A stretch of DNA of 14,837 nt, taken from an uncultured Lachnospiraceae bacterium (lineage in GTDB: Bacteria > Bacillota > Clostridia > Lachnospirales > Lachnospiraceae). Positions 1 through 5,999 of this stretch are shown here, one piece after another (within the stretch, counting starts at the first letter, position 1; the number at the start of each line of letters is the position of its first letter). The stretch is from assembly GCA_946639085.1 (NCBI GenBank), contig CAMPBP010000007.1, positions 1 to 14,837 on the forward strand, given 5' to 3'. The notes beneath the pieces are model-generated. The model was given only the letters and a program-made list of their open reading frames with translations, did no database searches and had not been told where the DNA came from. The translations under genes were made by a program, and so were the position numbers.

Positions 1-290
1 AAAACAAACCCTATCTTTCGATTTCTTATTGCGGACAGTTCATCGTCCTTTGCCGCCGAAACATCCACACCGTCGAGGGAATAATGTCCTTCGGTGGGTC
101 TGTCCAGAGCTCCGATTATGTTCATAAGGGTAGACTTTCCCGAACCCGAAGCTCCCACTATGGCAACGAACTCTCCGTCGTATATATCTATATCCACACC
201 GTCCAGTGCAGCGAGCTCATTGGGTGTACCGATGAAGTATTTCTTTACGATACCTCTTAACTCAATGCATTTTTCTTTGGTTTCGCTCAC
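1..290 (-). CDS. ABC transporter ATP-binding protein, MacB/LolD type (N-terminal part, runs off window)
   Basis: Only the first 96 codons are in the window; the gene continues past position 1. The protein would be the cytoplasmic ATPase of an efflux or lipoprotein/peptide-export ABC transporter. The Walker A motif GASGSGKST is at residues 46-54, followed by LMNIIGALDRPTEG and a SLDGVDV segment, which is the usual run in the MacB/LolD/FtsE-like ATPases. A GTG start at 290 was chosen because GGAGG lies 8 nt upstream (about 299-303) and the gene begins one base after the stop of the adaptor gene, so the two are translationally linked. A permease with the FtsX/MacB fold would be expected next, outside the window. 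Walker B and the signature motif cannot be checked here. Family assignment is firm; substrate unknown. Confidence 0.93.
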   Translation of the reverse strand, partial: MSETKEKCIELRGIVKKYFIGTPNELAALDGVDIDIYDGEFVAIVGASGSGKSTLMNIIGALDRPTEGHYSLDGVDVSAAKDDELSAIRNRKIGFV

Positions 291-291
291 T

Positions 292-1833
292 TTAGAATCC
301 TCCGCCGTCATCAACCGCTATCATCATCGAGTTAAGATCCAGTGCATCACTCGGATCTCTCGGTACTTTTATCTCGGTTCCTTCTTTTATGTTGCCAGCC
401 GTTATCTCGATATAGAAGTCGTTGGCAATACCCGTCGTCACATCTTCTCTTTCATACGTACCGTCTTCTTTTTTCACTTCTACATAAGAAATGCCGTCGG
501 TATCGTACTGTACCGCTTCGTAAGGAACGGTCAGAACGTTCTTCTTTTCATTTATGATGATGCTTAACTTTGCGGTCATATCAAGCCTCAAATTGTCGTT
601 CTTTGTATCAACCGCAACAACAACCTTATATGAAACAGCGCCGTTTGTGCTCTCGCTTCTGGGGCTTACGGATTTAACGTGTCCGTCAAGGATCTCGTCG
701 CCCGTACCGTTTGTCTTGATAACTGCTTTCTGACCGACTTCGATCTTGCTGATGTCATACTCGTCGATCATTGTGACAATTTCGTATGAAGAAACATCTT
801 CGATGAGCATAATTGCCGAACCGGCATACTTATCGCCTTCATTGACCAGTATCTTTGTTACGACACCCGAGATCGGTGAATATACGTTACAAGCTTCGAT
901 CTGCTTTTCAAGATTCTCAACACTCTTCTCCGCTGTCATAAGAGAATTGTCTTTTGAAATGTTGGCCGTTGAAACGCTGTCTTTGCTTGATGCGATCTTG
1001 GATTCGGCGCTTCTTGCGGCATCTTCGTTGGACTGCTTGATGGTATCGTAAGAACCTTCAAGTTCGTTTATTGTGGTAACCAAGGAATTGTAATTTGCCA
1101 GATGCTGAGAAGCTGCGGACTGTGCTGCGGAATATGCTGCAGAAAGAGTCTCGAGCTCTTTTCTTGCGGCGGTAAGTTCAACGTTTGCGTCAACAAGTTC
1201 TCCGCCTGATACATCGGTGGTGGCAAGTGCCTTTGTAAGGTCGTCGACCTTCTTCTGAGCCTCTTTTACGAGTTTTTCGTATTTACCCGCTTCAGCTATG
1301 GCGTTTGCGTACATATCCCCGGACTGATTCTTGAGATTCTCATAATCTTCAACTTTCTTCTTGGAATCGGAAAGTTTCTTGTCATTTCTTTCTTTATTGA
1401 TAGCGACGTCTGTCTGAACTTCCGAAAGCGTACGGCTTGCAGATCTTACCGAGATATTGGTGCTGGACTTAGTATTCTTAAGAGTTCTGTTGGCATCTTC
1501 AAGATCTGCCACCAGGTCATCCGAACTCAAAACGCATATCAGGTCTCCTTCATTTACTCTGTCGCCTACGTTTACCGTTATCTTTTCTACTTTGTTGTTC
1601 ATAACGTTGGCGATGGGCTGCTCTGAGGATACACTGGAAATTGAGCCTACAGCCGCAACAACATTTGAAAGATCTCTGTCTTCGGCGATTGCGGTCTGTT
1701 CCTGCATGCTCGCCAGAAGATCCTGTGCCTGCTTCATGACCTTCTTGATATAGAAACCAAGTGCTACAACCAACACGGCAACTATTACCAATGCGATCAA
1801 TCCTTTTTTATGTTTGGTACAAAAGTTTTTCAT
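292..1833 (-). CDS. HlyD/MacA-family efflux adaptor (membrane fusion-type subunit)
   Basis: This is a 513-residue adaptor protein that would sit on the outer face of the membrane and work with the ABC ATPase encoded just downstream. Residues 1-10 are basic and cytoplasmic, 11-29 form one membrane helix (GLIALVIVAVLVVALGFYI). Residues about 80-106 and 318-345 are the two halves of the lipoyl/barrel-sandwich domain (KITVNVGDRVNEGD; SGVVTKILVNEGDKY). Between them, residues about 107-312 form a long Lys/Glu/Ala-rich coiled coil, longer than in many MacA proteins. Beta-barrel and C-terminal domains follow (LTVPYEAVQYDTDG). ATG at 1833 has GAGGAG a few bases upstream. It is the first gene of the operon, behind a strong promoter flanked by two operators. 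In Gram-positive bacteria such pairs export antimicrobial peptides, bacteriocins or drugs; which applies here cannot be read from the sequence. Confidence 0.93.
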   Translation of the reverse strand: MKNFCTKHKKGLIALVIVAVLVVALGFYIKKVMKQAQDLLASMQEQTAIAEDRDLSNVVAAVGSISSVSSEQPIANVMNNKVEKITVNVGDRVNEGDLICVLSSDDLVADLEDANRTLKNTKSSTNISVRSASRTLSEVQTDVAINKERNDKKLSDSKKKVEDYENLKNQSGDMYANAIAEAGKYEKLVKEAQKKVDDLTKALATTDVSGGELVDANVELTAARKELETLSAAYSAAQSAASQHLANYNSLVTTINELEGSYDTIKQSNEDAARSAESKIASSKDSVSTANISKDNSLMTAEKSVENLEKQIEACNVYSPISGVVTKILVNEGDKYAGSAIMLIEDVSSYEIVTMIDEYDISKIEVGQKAVIKTNGTGDEILDGHVKSVSPRSESTNGAVSYKVVVAVDTKNDNLRLDMTAKLSIIINEKKNVLTVPYEAVQYDTDGISYVEVKKEDGTYEREDVTTGIANDFYIEITAGNIKEGTEIKVPRDPSDALDLNSMMIAVDDGGGF

Positions 1834-1854
1834 ATTTCTCTCCTCGATAATTAT

Positions 1855-1871
1855 TTATCGTTTATCGATAA
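1855..1871 (-). promoter_or_regulatory. Operator 1, TTATCG-N5-CGATAA, at the transcription start of the HlyD-ABC operon
   Basis: A perfect inverted repeat, TTATCG (1855-1860), five bases, CGATAA (1866-1871). It lies just downstream of the -10 box and covers the expected start point near 1867. An extra CGATAA half-site at 1845-1850 pairs in opposite orientation with the 1855 half-site, and 1862-1871 reads TTATCGATAA, itself a palindrome. A dimeric repressor bound here would block RNA polymerase. The protein that binds is unknown; TetR- or PadR-type regulators are the usual partners of such export operons, which is inference. Confidence 0.7.
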
Positions 1872-1873
1872 CT

Positions 1874-1902
1874 AATATAATCGGCTTAGATTCGTTTGTC
1901 AA
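1874..1902 (-). promoter_or_regulatory. Sigma-A promoter of the HlyD-ABC operon
   Basis: Reading the minus strand, TTGACA (1902-1897) is followed after exactly 17 bases by TATATT (1879-1874). This is a near-consensus vegetative promoter. The start of transcription should fall near 1867, about 34 nt before the adaptor ATG. It is bracketed by matching operators at 1910-1926 and 1855-1871, so strong but repressible transcription is expected. Confidence 0.82.
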
Positions 1903-1909
1903 CAATTAT

Positions 1910-1926
1910 TTATCGAAAAACGATAA
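1910..1926 (-). promoter_or_regulatory. Operator 2, TTATCG-N5-CGATAA, upstream of the -35 box
   Basis: A second copy of the same motif with the same 5-base spacer (here AAAAA): TTATCG at 1910-1915 and CGATAA at 1921-1926, extended by one matching T/A pair to 1909-1927. Its centre is 55 bp from that of operator 1, and it begins 7 bp upstream of the -35 box. Two identical sites on either side of a promoter suggest cooperative binding or a small repression loop by one dimeric regulator. Confidence 0.7.
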
Positions 1927-1935
1927 AAAATTTAT

Positions 1936-2010
1936 AAAATGAACCAAGGGGACGGTGGTGTTGGTCCATTTTATAAATGAACCAACACCACCGTCCCCTT
2001 GGTTCATTTT
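1936..2010. repeat. 75-bp near-perfect palindrome, REP/RAYT-type element
   Basis: Two perfect 30-base arms (1936-1965 and 1981-2010) contain AACCAAGGGGACGGTGG and its complement. They enclose 15 bases that extend the stem further: CATTT at 1968-1972 pairs with AAATG at 1976-1980 around TAT after one mismatch, so almost the whole 75 bp folds on itself. Short palindromes with a GGGGACGG core and TTGGTTC ends are, from general knowledge, dispersed in Firmicute genomes and often lie near IS200-like (Y1/RAYT) transposases. No transposase is present here, so it would be non-autonomous. It separates the divergent HlyD and XRE transcription units. No target-site duplication is evident. An open frame across it is an artefact of the palindrome. 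Confidence 0.8.
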
Positions 2011-2174
2011 GTGCAAATGTAAACCGTCGGTTGACAAATTGAAAGGGCGGATTGGTGGTATGCAACCCACCCAAAAAGTATGATCGACTTGTAAAACATA
2101 TGGCAAGCGATTAAACTTAAATTGAACTTGCCTGAACAATTTTTCAGACGGGTTTTCCCGAGAAAGGATAAAAA

Positions 2175-3167
2175 ATGATACTTGCAGACAAAATTATCAA
2201 TGAAAGAAAGAAAAACGGTTGGTCACAGGAAGAACTGGCTCAGATGCTCTCGGTTTCCAGACAGTCGGTTTCAAAATGGGAAAGTGCACAGGCTGTTCCC
2301 GATCTTAACAGGATCATTCAGATGGCCAACATCTTTAACGTTTCCACAGATTACTTATTAAAAGATGAGATCGAAGCGGATACCACAAGCGTTCCCGCCG
2401 AATCCATCGATCCCGAATATGTAAATGTAAAGAAAGTTTCCTTGGAAGACGCAGACAGATATTTAAAAACGATCAAAAACAACACTCCCACAGCAATAAT
2501 AGCAACTGTTCTTTTTGTGTTGTCCCCTGTTGTACTGTTATTCTTTTCGGGCTTGGCAGCTACGTCTCCCGAAACGTTCTCAGTTACAAGCGCCGTACTT
2601 ATCGGTCTGTTATTCCTTTTTCTTGCCGTAGCGATCGGAATCGTTTTGTGGATCACTGTCGAAGCCAAAGAAAAAGAATTTACGTTTATTAAAGAACAAC
2701 CTTTTGAAACGCTTTACGGTGTAGACGGTATGGTCAAAGAAAAGAGCAACGCTTTTGCTCCCAAAAAGACTCTTTTGACTTCCATCGCAGTACTCTCCTT
2801 TGTATTGAGCCCTATAGGCGTTATCACAAGCGCACTTCTTGAGGCGGATGGCTTCGTGATCATATGTTTTGTATGCCTCATCCTCATCTTTGTGGCTATA
2901 GGCGTGGGATTGTCTCTTTACGTTGCAAGGATCGACGGTTCATATACTTCCCTGCTTGAGGAAGGAAGAAACAATATCGAACACAAGAAAGCCAACAAGG
3001 TACTCGAAAGACTTACCGGTTCATATTGGTGCATCGTTGTAGTCGTATTCCTTATCTGCGGACTTGGAAAAGGCAAATGGGATTGGGCAGGAATCATCTT
3101 CCCCATAGCAGGTGTCCTTTATGCTGCTGTTTTCGGTATCATCAAAGCATTTATGAATAAAGATTGA
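2175..3167 (+). CDS. XRE-family HTH regulator with C-terminal membrane domain
   Basis: A 330-residue protein with an N-terminal DNA-binding domain and an integral membrane part. Residues 6-60 are a classic Cro/CI-type HTH_3 (WSQEELAQMLSVSRQSVSKWE, in which RQSVSKWE is the recognition-helix region typical of Clostridia). Hydrophobic segments fall at about 107-129, 137-161, 200-222, 227-250, 284-298 and 304-324. The two central hairpins look like a duplication (VLFVLSPVV near 112-120 and VLSFVLSPIG near 206-215). AAAGGA lies 6 nt before the ATG at 2175. In the leader, two short hairpins (2132-2147 and 2149-2160) precede the ribosome site. A weak promoter candidate is TTGTAA (2089) with TAAACT (2112); TTGACA at 2031 has no good -10 partner. 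It shares an operon with the alkylation-repair gene 18 nt downstream. Its signal and targets are unknown. Confidence 0.9.
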   Translation: MILADKIINERKKNGWSQEELAQMLSVSRQSVSKWESAQAVPDLNRIIQMANIFNVSTDYLLKDEIEADTTSVPAESIDPEYVNVKKVSLEDADRYLKTIKNNTPTAIIATVLFVLSPVVLLFFSGLAATSPETFSVTSAVLIGLLFLFLAVAIGIVLWITVEAKEKEFTFIKEQPFETLYGVDGMVKEKSNAFAPKKTLLTSIAVLSFVLSPIGVITSALLEADGFVIICFVCLILIFVAIGVGLSLYVARIDGSYTSLLEEGRNNIEHKKANKVLERLTGSYWCIVVVVFLICGLGKGKWDWAGIIFPIAGVLYAAVFGIIKAFMNKD

Positions 3168-3185
3168 TAAAAAGGATAAACCCAC

Positions 3186-3863
3186 ATGACCATCAGAGAA
3201 AAGCTTTTTACGTTTGAAGACCCCAAATACCGCGACTTTCAGTCGAAACTCGTTCCCAATATCAAAAAGGAAACGATCATCGGCGTCCGTACGCCCGACA
3301 TGAAAAAGATAGCGAAAGAATTTGCCAAAGAAGAGTCCACCAAAGACTTCTTAAAAGATGTTCCTCACAAATACTATGAGGAAAATCTCGTTCACATTTT
3401 CATATTGTCGATGATAAAAGATTTTGACGAATGTGTTAAAGGACTGGAAGCATTCTTTCCTTACATCGACTGCTGGCCGGTATGCGATCAATCTTCCCCC
3501 GGGATCTTCAAAAAGAACCATGAAAAGGTACTTCCCCTTGTAAAAAAGTGGATTGATTCCGATCATGTCTATACTTCCCGTTACGGCATGCGCATACTCA
3601 TGAACGAATTTCTCGGCGACGATTTTAAGCCTGAGTACCTTTCATGGGTCGCTTCAAAGAAAGGCGATGACTATTACCTTAAGATGATGGTCGCATGGTA
3701 CTTTGCCACCGCTTTGGCCAAGCAATACGATGAGAGTGTAAAGGTAATAGAGCGAAAAGAACTCGATCCCTGGACCCACAACAAAGCGATCCAAAAGGCA
3801 TGTGAGAGCTTCCGCGTAAGCGATGAGCACAAAGAGTATTTAAAGACATTAAAGATAAAGTAA
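3186..3863 (+). CDS. AlkD-like DNA alkylation repair protein (HEAT-repeat glycosylase family)
   Basis: A 225-residue all-helical protein of the DNA alkylation repair family, cytoplasmic, whose characterised members excise positively charged N3- and N7-alkylated purines. Landmarks are IGVRTPDMKKIAKEFAKE (32-49), CWPVCDQ (96-102), SRYGMRILMNEF (131-142), MMVAWYFATAL (167-177) and the C-terminal WTHNKAIQKACES (196-208). In Bacillus cereus AlkD the lesion pocket is formed by a Trp, an Asp four residues on and an Arg further along. W97, D101 and R136 have matching spacing, so the pocket looks intact. This alignment is by eye. Length is typical. AAAGGA lies upstream of the ATG at 3186 and the gene follows the XRE regulator by 18 nt, so the two are probably co-transcribed. 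A terminator follows directly. Confidence 0.88.
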   Translation: MTIREKLFTFEDPKYRDFQSKLVPNIKKETIIGVRTPDMKKIAKEFAKEESTKDFLKDVPHKYYEENLVHIFILSMIKDFDECVKGLEAFFPYIDCWPVCDQSSPGIFKKNHEKVLPLVKKWIDSDHVYTSRYGMRILMNEFLGDDFKPEYLSWVASKKGDDYYLKMMVAWYFATALAKQYDESVKVIERKELDPWTHNKAIQKACESFRVSDEHKEYLKTLKIK

Positions 3864-3869
3864 TCAAAG

Positions 3870-3901
3870 AGGAGGCACCCCACAGGGCTGCCTCCTTTTT
3901 T
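3870..3901 (+). terminator. Rho-independent terminator after the AlkD-like gene
   Basis: AGGAGGCA (3870-3877) pairs with TGCCTCCT (3889-3896) to give an 8-bp GC-rich stem, with a possible CCC/GGG inner pairing, followed by a T run at 3896-3901. It lies 7 nt past the stop codon. The opposing serpin gene ends at 3930. Read on the minus strand the same hairpin is followed by TCTTTGATT, so it may also stop serpin-operon transcripts, less efficiently. Confidence 0.85.
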
Positions 3902-3929
3902 ATATCTGTGTACAGGTTTCTTTGTACCG

Positions 3930-5384
3930 TTATTCAATATTTCTTACTATTCCGGAGAACAGTACCGAACCGTCTTCTGCTTTTACAATGAACATGAAGG
4001 GTCTGTCCAACACGATATCCACGTTCAGATCGACTATATAGGCTCCTTCGGTTATAGCCATGTCCGTGTATGCGGCTCCCGTAACACCGTCCTCATCGAT
4101 CTCAACGATTGCCGCATGATCGACTTTAGACAGGAAAAGATCGCGATCCTCCTTTGTAAGAGGTGAGAAATCTGCGACTGAATCATCAAAAACATCGGTC
4201 ACGCCCATCTTTGTCAGCGTCTCGATAAGTTCCGTTTGTGCGGATACGTTAAACTTCGGAACGCTCATGTTTACAAAAGCATCTGTAGCTTTGTCGGGAT
4301 TATTGCTTGCATATTCATGGTGCAACACCTTAAGCACTTCTTCGTCCGAAGCAAGCTCATTTACATCGACACCTTCCTTAGGAAGGTAAAAGTACATTGA
4401 ACCGGCGTCGGTCATATCCAGGGCAAATGCATCAAAAAGATCGGTTGAATAGTATGTTGTCAATTCACTGCTGTGCATCATATCCACCGTGGTATCGCCG
4501 TTTACGCCGTGGAATGTTTCTTTTTGCGTAAGGGACTTATTAAAGAAGTTGCTCCATGCAGCCTTAAAGTAGATCGTAGAAACGAGCTCCATTACGGTAT
4601 CTTCTTTGATCTCCATGCCTTCGGTATAATCTTTCAAAAGATCTCCCGTATTGTAATTCGTCCACATGCGCAAAGCTTCGCTATACTCTTTTGAACCCGG
4701 GCGTCCGCTGAATGCAGACGCATAGTAACTGTCTGTAAGCGTCTTTATCGTATCCTTGTTGTATGCAATGTCTTCGTTCATCCAAAGAGAGTTTGCAAGA
4801 ACGCTCTTAAACACGGGGGTGTCGGCATAGTTACTCTCCCACAACAGCTTATTGGTCTTTCTAAGCTCCTGAATATCGTTACAGCCCAGCATATCAAGTA
4901 TCTGTTTTCTTGAGTTACCCTCGGTGATCTCCGCAAGCATCGAGAAAGCGATATAAGTGTTAAGGGGAGAACATACCGTGTTTTCGTTATCGGAAACGAG
5001 AACATTCGACATAAGTTCAAGGTTATAGTCTTCCATGTCATAGGATAGACCGTAAGCCTTATTGATGCGATCTCTTAACTCGGTCCACCATGTGTAACTT
5101 TCATCACTTTCCAAAAACTCTTCGGCAGTCATACCGACTCCGACGGCCTTGGGATAAACCGCCGCCATGGCAACGACTCCCTTAGGATAATCCGGCTGCG
5201 TGCCGGCAGGTTTCTTTGTAAGAAGCGGAGTCACGAACACAGCGCTTATGAGTATTGCCGCACAAGCGACAAGTGATGTCCATCTGAGTATCGTTTTCTT
5301 TTTACCCGGATTGCTTTTTCTCGCTTCATTAATATATTTGTCGTCTATATCACCCAAGACTTCAAACAGTTCTTCTTTTTTCAT
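3930..5384 (-). CDS. Membrane-anchored serpin with anti-sigma-like N-terminus
   Basis: A 484-residue protein. Residues 1-32 are cytoplasmic and begin EELFEVLGDIDDKYINEA, a motif common at the N-terminus of proteins encoded beside ECF sigma factors in Clostridia. Residues 33-55 form one membrane helix, followed by a short linker. Residues about 90-484 are a serpin: LVSDNENTVCSPLNTYIAFSML, ANSLWMNEDIAYN, VSTIYFKAAWSNFF and the C-terminal LDRPFMFIVKAEDGSVLFSGIV all match the family pattern. The hinge VEIDEDGVTGAAYT (427-440) keeps Gly at P15 and small residues at P12-P10, as in inhibitory serpins. The reactive loop spans about 431-452. The ATG overlaps the sigma factor stop by four bases (ATGA). 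I infer a dual role, extracellular protease inhibitor and partner of the sigma factor. SLVAC at 37-41 resembles a lipobox but lacks a hydrophobic stretch before the Cys. Confidence 0.9.
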   Translation of the reverse strand: MKKEELFEVLGDIDDKYINEARKSNPGKKKTILRWTSLVACAAILISAVFVTPLLTKKPAGTQPDYPKGVVAMAAVYPKAVGVGMTAEEFLESDESYTWWTELRDRINKAYGLSYDMEDYNLELMSNVLVSDNENTVCSPLNTYIAFSMLAEITEGNSRKQILDMLGCNDIQELRKTNKLLWESNYADTPVFKSVLANSLWMNEDIAYNKDTIKTLTDSYYASAFSGRPGSKEYSEALRMWTNYNTGDLLKDYTEGMEIKEDTVMELVSTIYFKAAWSNFFNKSLTQKETFHGVNGDTTVDMMHSSELTTYYSTDLFDAFALDMTDAGSMYFYLPKEGVDVNELASDEEVLKVLHHEYASNNPDKATDAFVNMSVPKFNVSAQTELIETLTKMGVTDVFDDSVADFSPLTKEDRDLFLSKVDHAAIVEIDEDGVTGAAYTDMAITEGAYIVDLNVDIVLDRPFMFIVKAEDGSVLFSGIVRNIE

Positions 5385-5941
5385 AGGTCATAACCCCTTT
5401 CGGTAAGATAAGATTTAAGTTTGTTTCTCATTCGGTTAAGCGTAACCGAAACATTGTTTTCGCCCGTCTCGAAACGTTTTGCGATGTCGATTACACTGTC
5501 TGCGTACCAATATCTTAAGACAAACATTCGCCTTCTTTCATCGGTCTCACCTTTGAGGAATTCGTTTATCTCTCTCTTTAACTCTTCTTCCTCAAAGTGA
5601 TTTTCGACATCGTCTTTCCCGGACACGATCTCGGAGAGCTCATCAAGCACAAGATCGATATTTCTTCCTCCGCGCTTTTCGCGATGAAGTCTTTTATAAA
5701 GATCGAAAGATATGTTGCGTGTTATCTTTCCGAGAAATGTCGACAATACGTTTGGCTTATCGGGCGGCATTGCGTTCCATGCATGAAGCCACGTGTCGTT
5801 GACGCACTCTTCTGCGTCGGATTGGTCGAACAAAATGTTTTTCGCGATGGAATGACAATAAGCCCCGTATTTGCCTGATGATTCCGTAATGGCCTGTTCG
5901 TTTCTGTCCCAATACAGACGGACGATATTTTCATCAGTCAT
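5381..5941 (-). CDS. ECF-type RNA polymerase sigma factor (sigma-70 family)
   Basis: A 186-residue sigma factor with only regions 2 and 4, as in the extracytoplasmic-function group. Region 2 covers about 22-90 (YCHSIAKNILFDQSDAEECVNDTWLHAW, then FLGKITRNISFDLYKR for promoter melting). An acidic linker of about 30 residues follows, then region 4 at about 122-183 (RRMFVLRYWYADSVIDIAKRF, then NNVSVTLNRMRNKLKSYL as the helix-turn-helix). AAGGAGG lies 8 nt before the ATG at 5941. The stop overlaps the serpin ATG, so both are made together and the serpin is the obvious candidate regulator. The 58-nt gap to the upstream acyltransferase gene contains no terminator. It holds TGTAAG and, 13 bases later, CGTC, which resembles an ECF autoregulated promoter but with a short spacer; read-through from the TetR operon is equally possible. 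Confidence 0.93.
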   Translation of the reverse strand: MTDENIVRLYWDRNEQAITESSGKYGAYCHSIAKNILFDQSDAEECVNDTWLHAWNAMPPDKPNVLSTFLGKITRNISFDLYKRLHREKRGGRNIDLVLDELSEIVSGKDDVENHFEEEELKREINEFLKGETDERRRMFVLRYWYADSVIDIAKRFETGENNVSVTLNRMRNKLKSYLTERGYDL

Positions 5942-5999
5942 CGGTTGTACCTCCTTCCATCCTTATACACGACGTTTAAACTTAAATCTTACAAATGAC

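Noticed and set aside
94..567. A 157-codon plus-strand frame opposite the ABC and HlyD genes
   Set aside because: It lies antisense to two well-supported genes and has no recognisable domain; it is a shadow of their codon pattern.
2031..2059. A promoter for the XRE gene based on TTGACA at 2031
   Set aside because: No acceptable -10 box at 16-18 bases; only a weak alternative at 2089-2117 was found.
1906..2139. A 77-codon minus-strand frame upstream of the efflux operon
   Set aside because: It is created by reading through the 75-bp palindrome and the operator region, has no ribosome site, and resembles no protein.
5262..5276. Lipoprotein lipobox (SLVAC, residues 37-41) in the serpin protein
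   Set aside because: The hydrophobic stretch lies after the Cys rather than before it, and 30 cytoplasmic-type residues precede it, so a transmembrane helix is the better reading.
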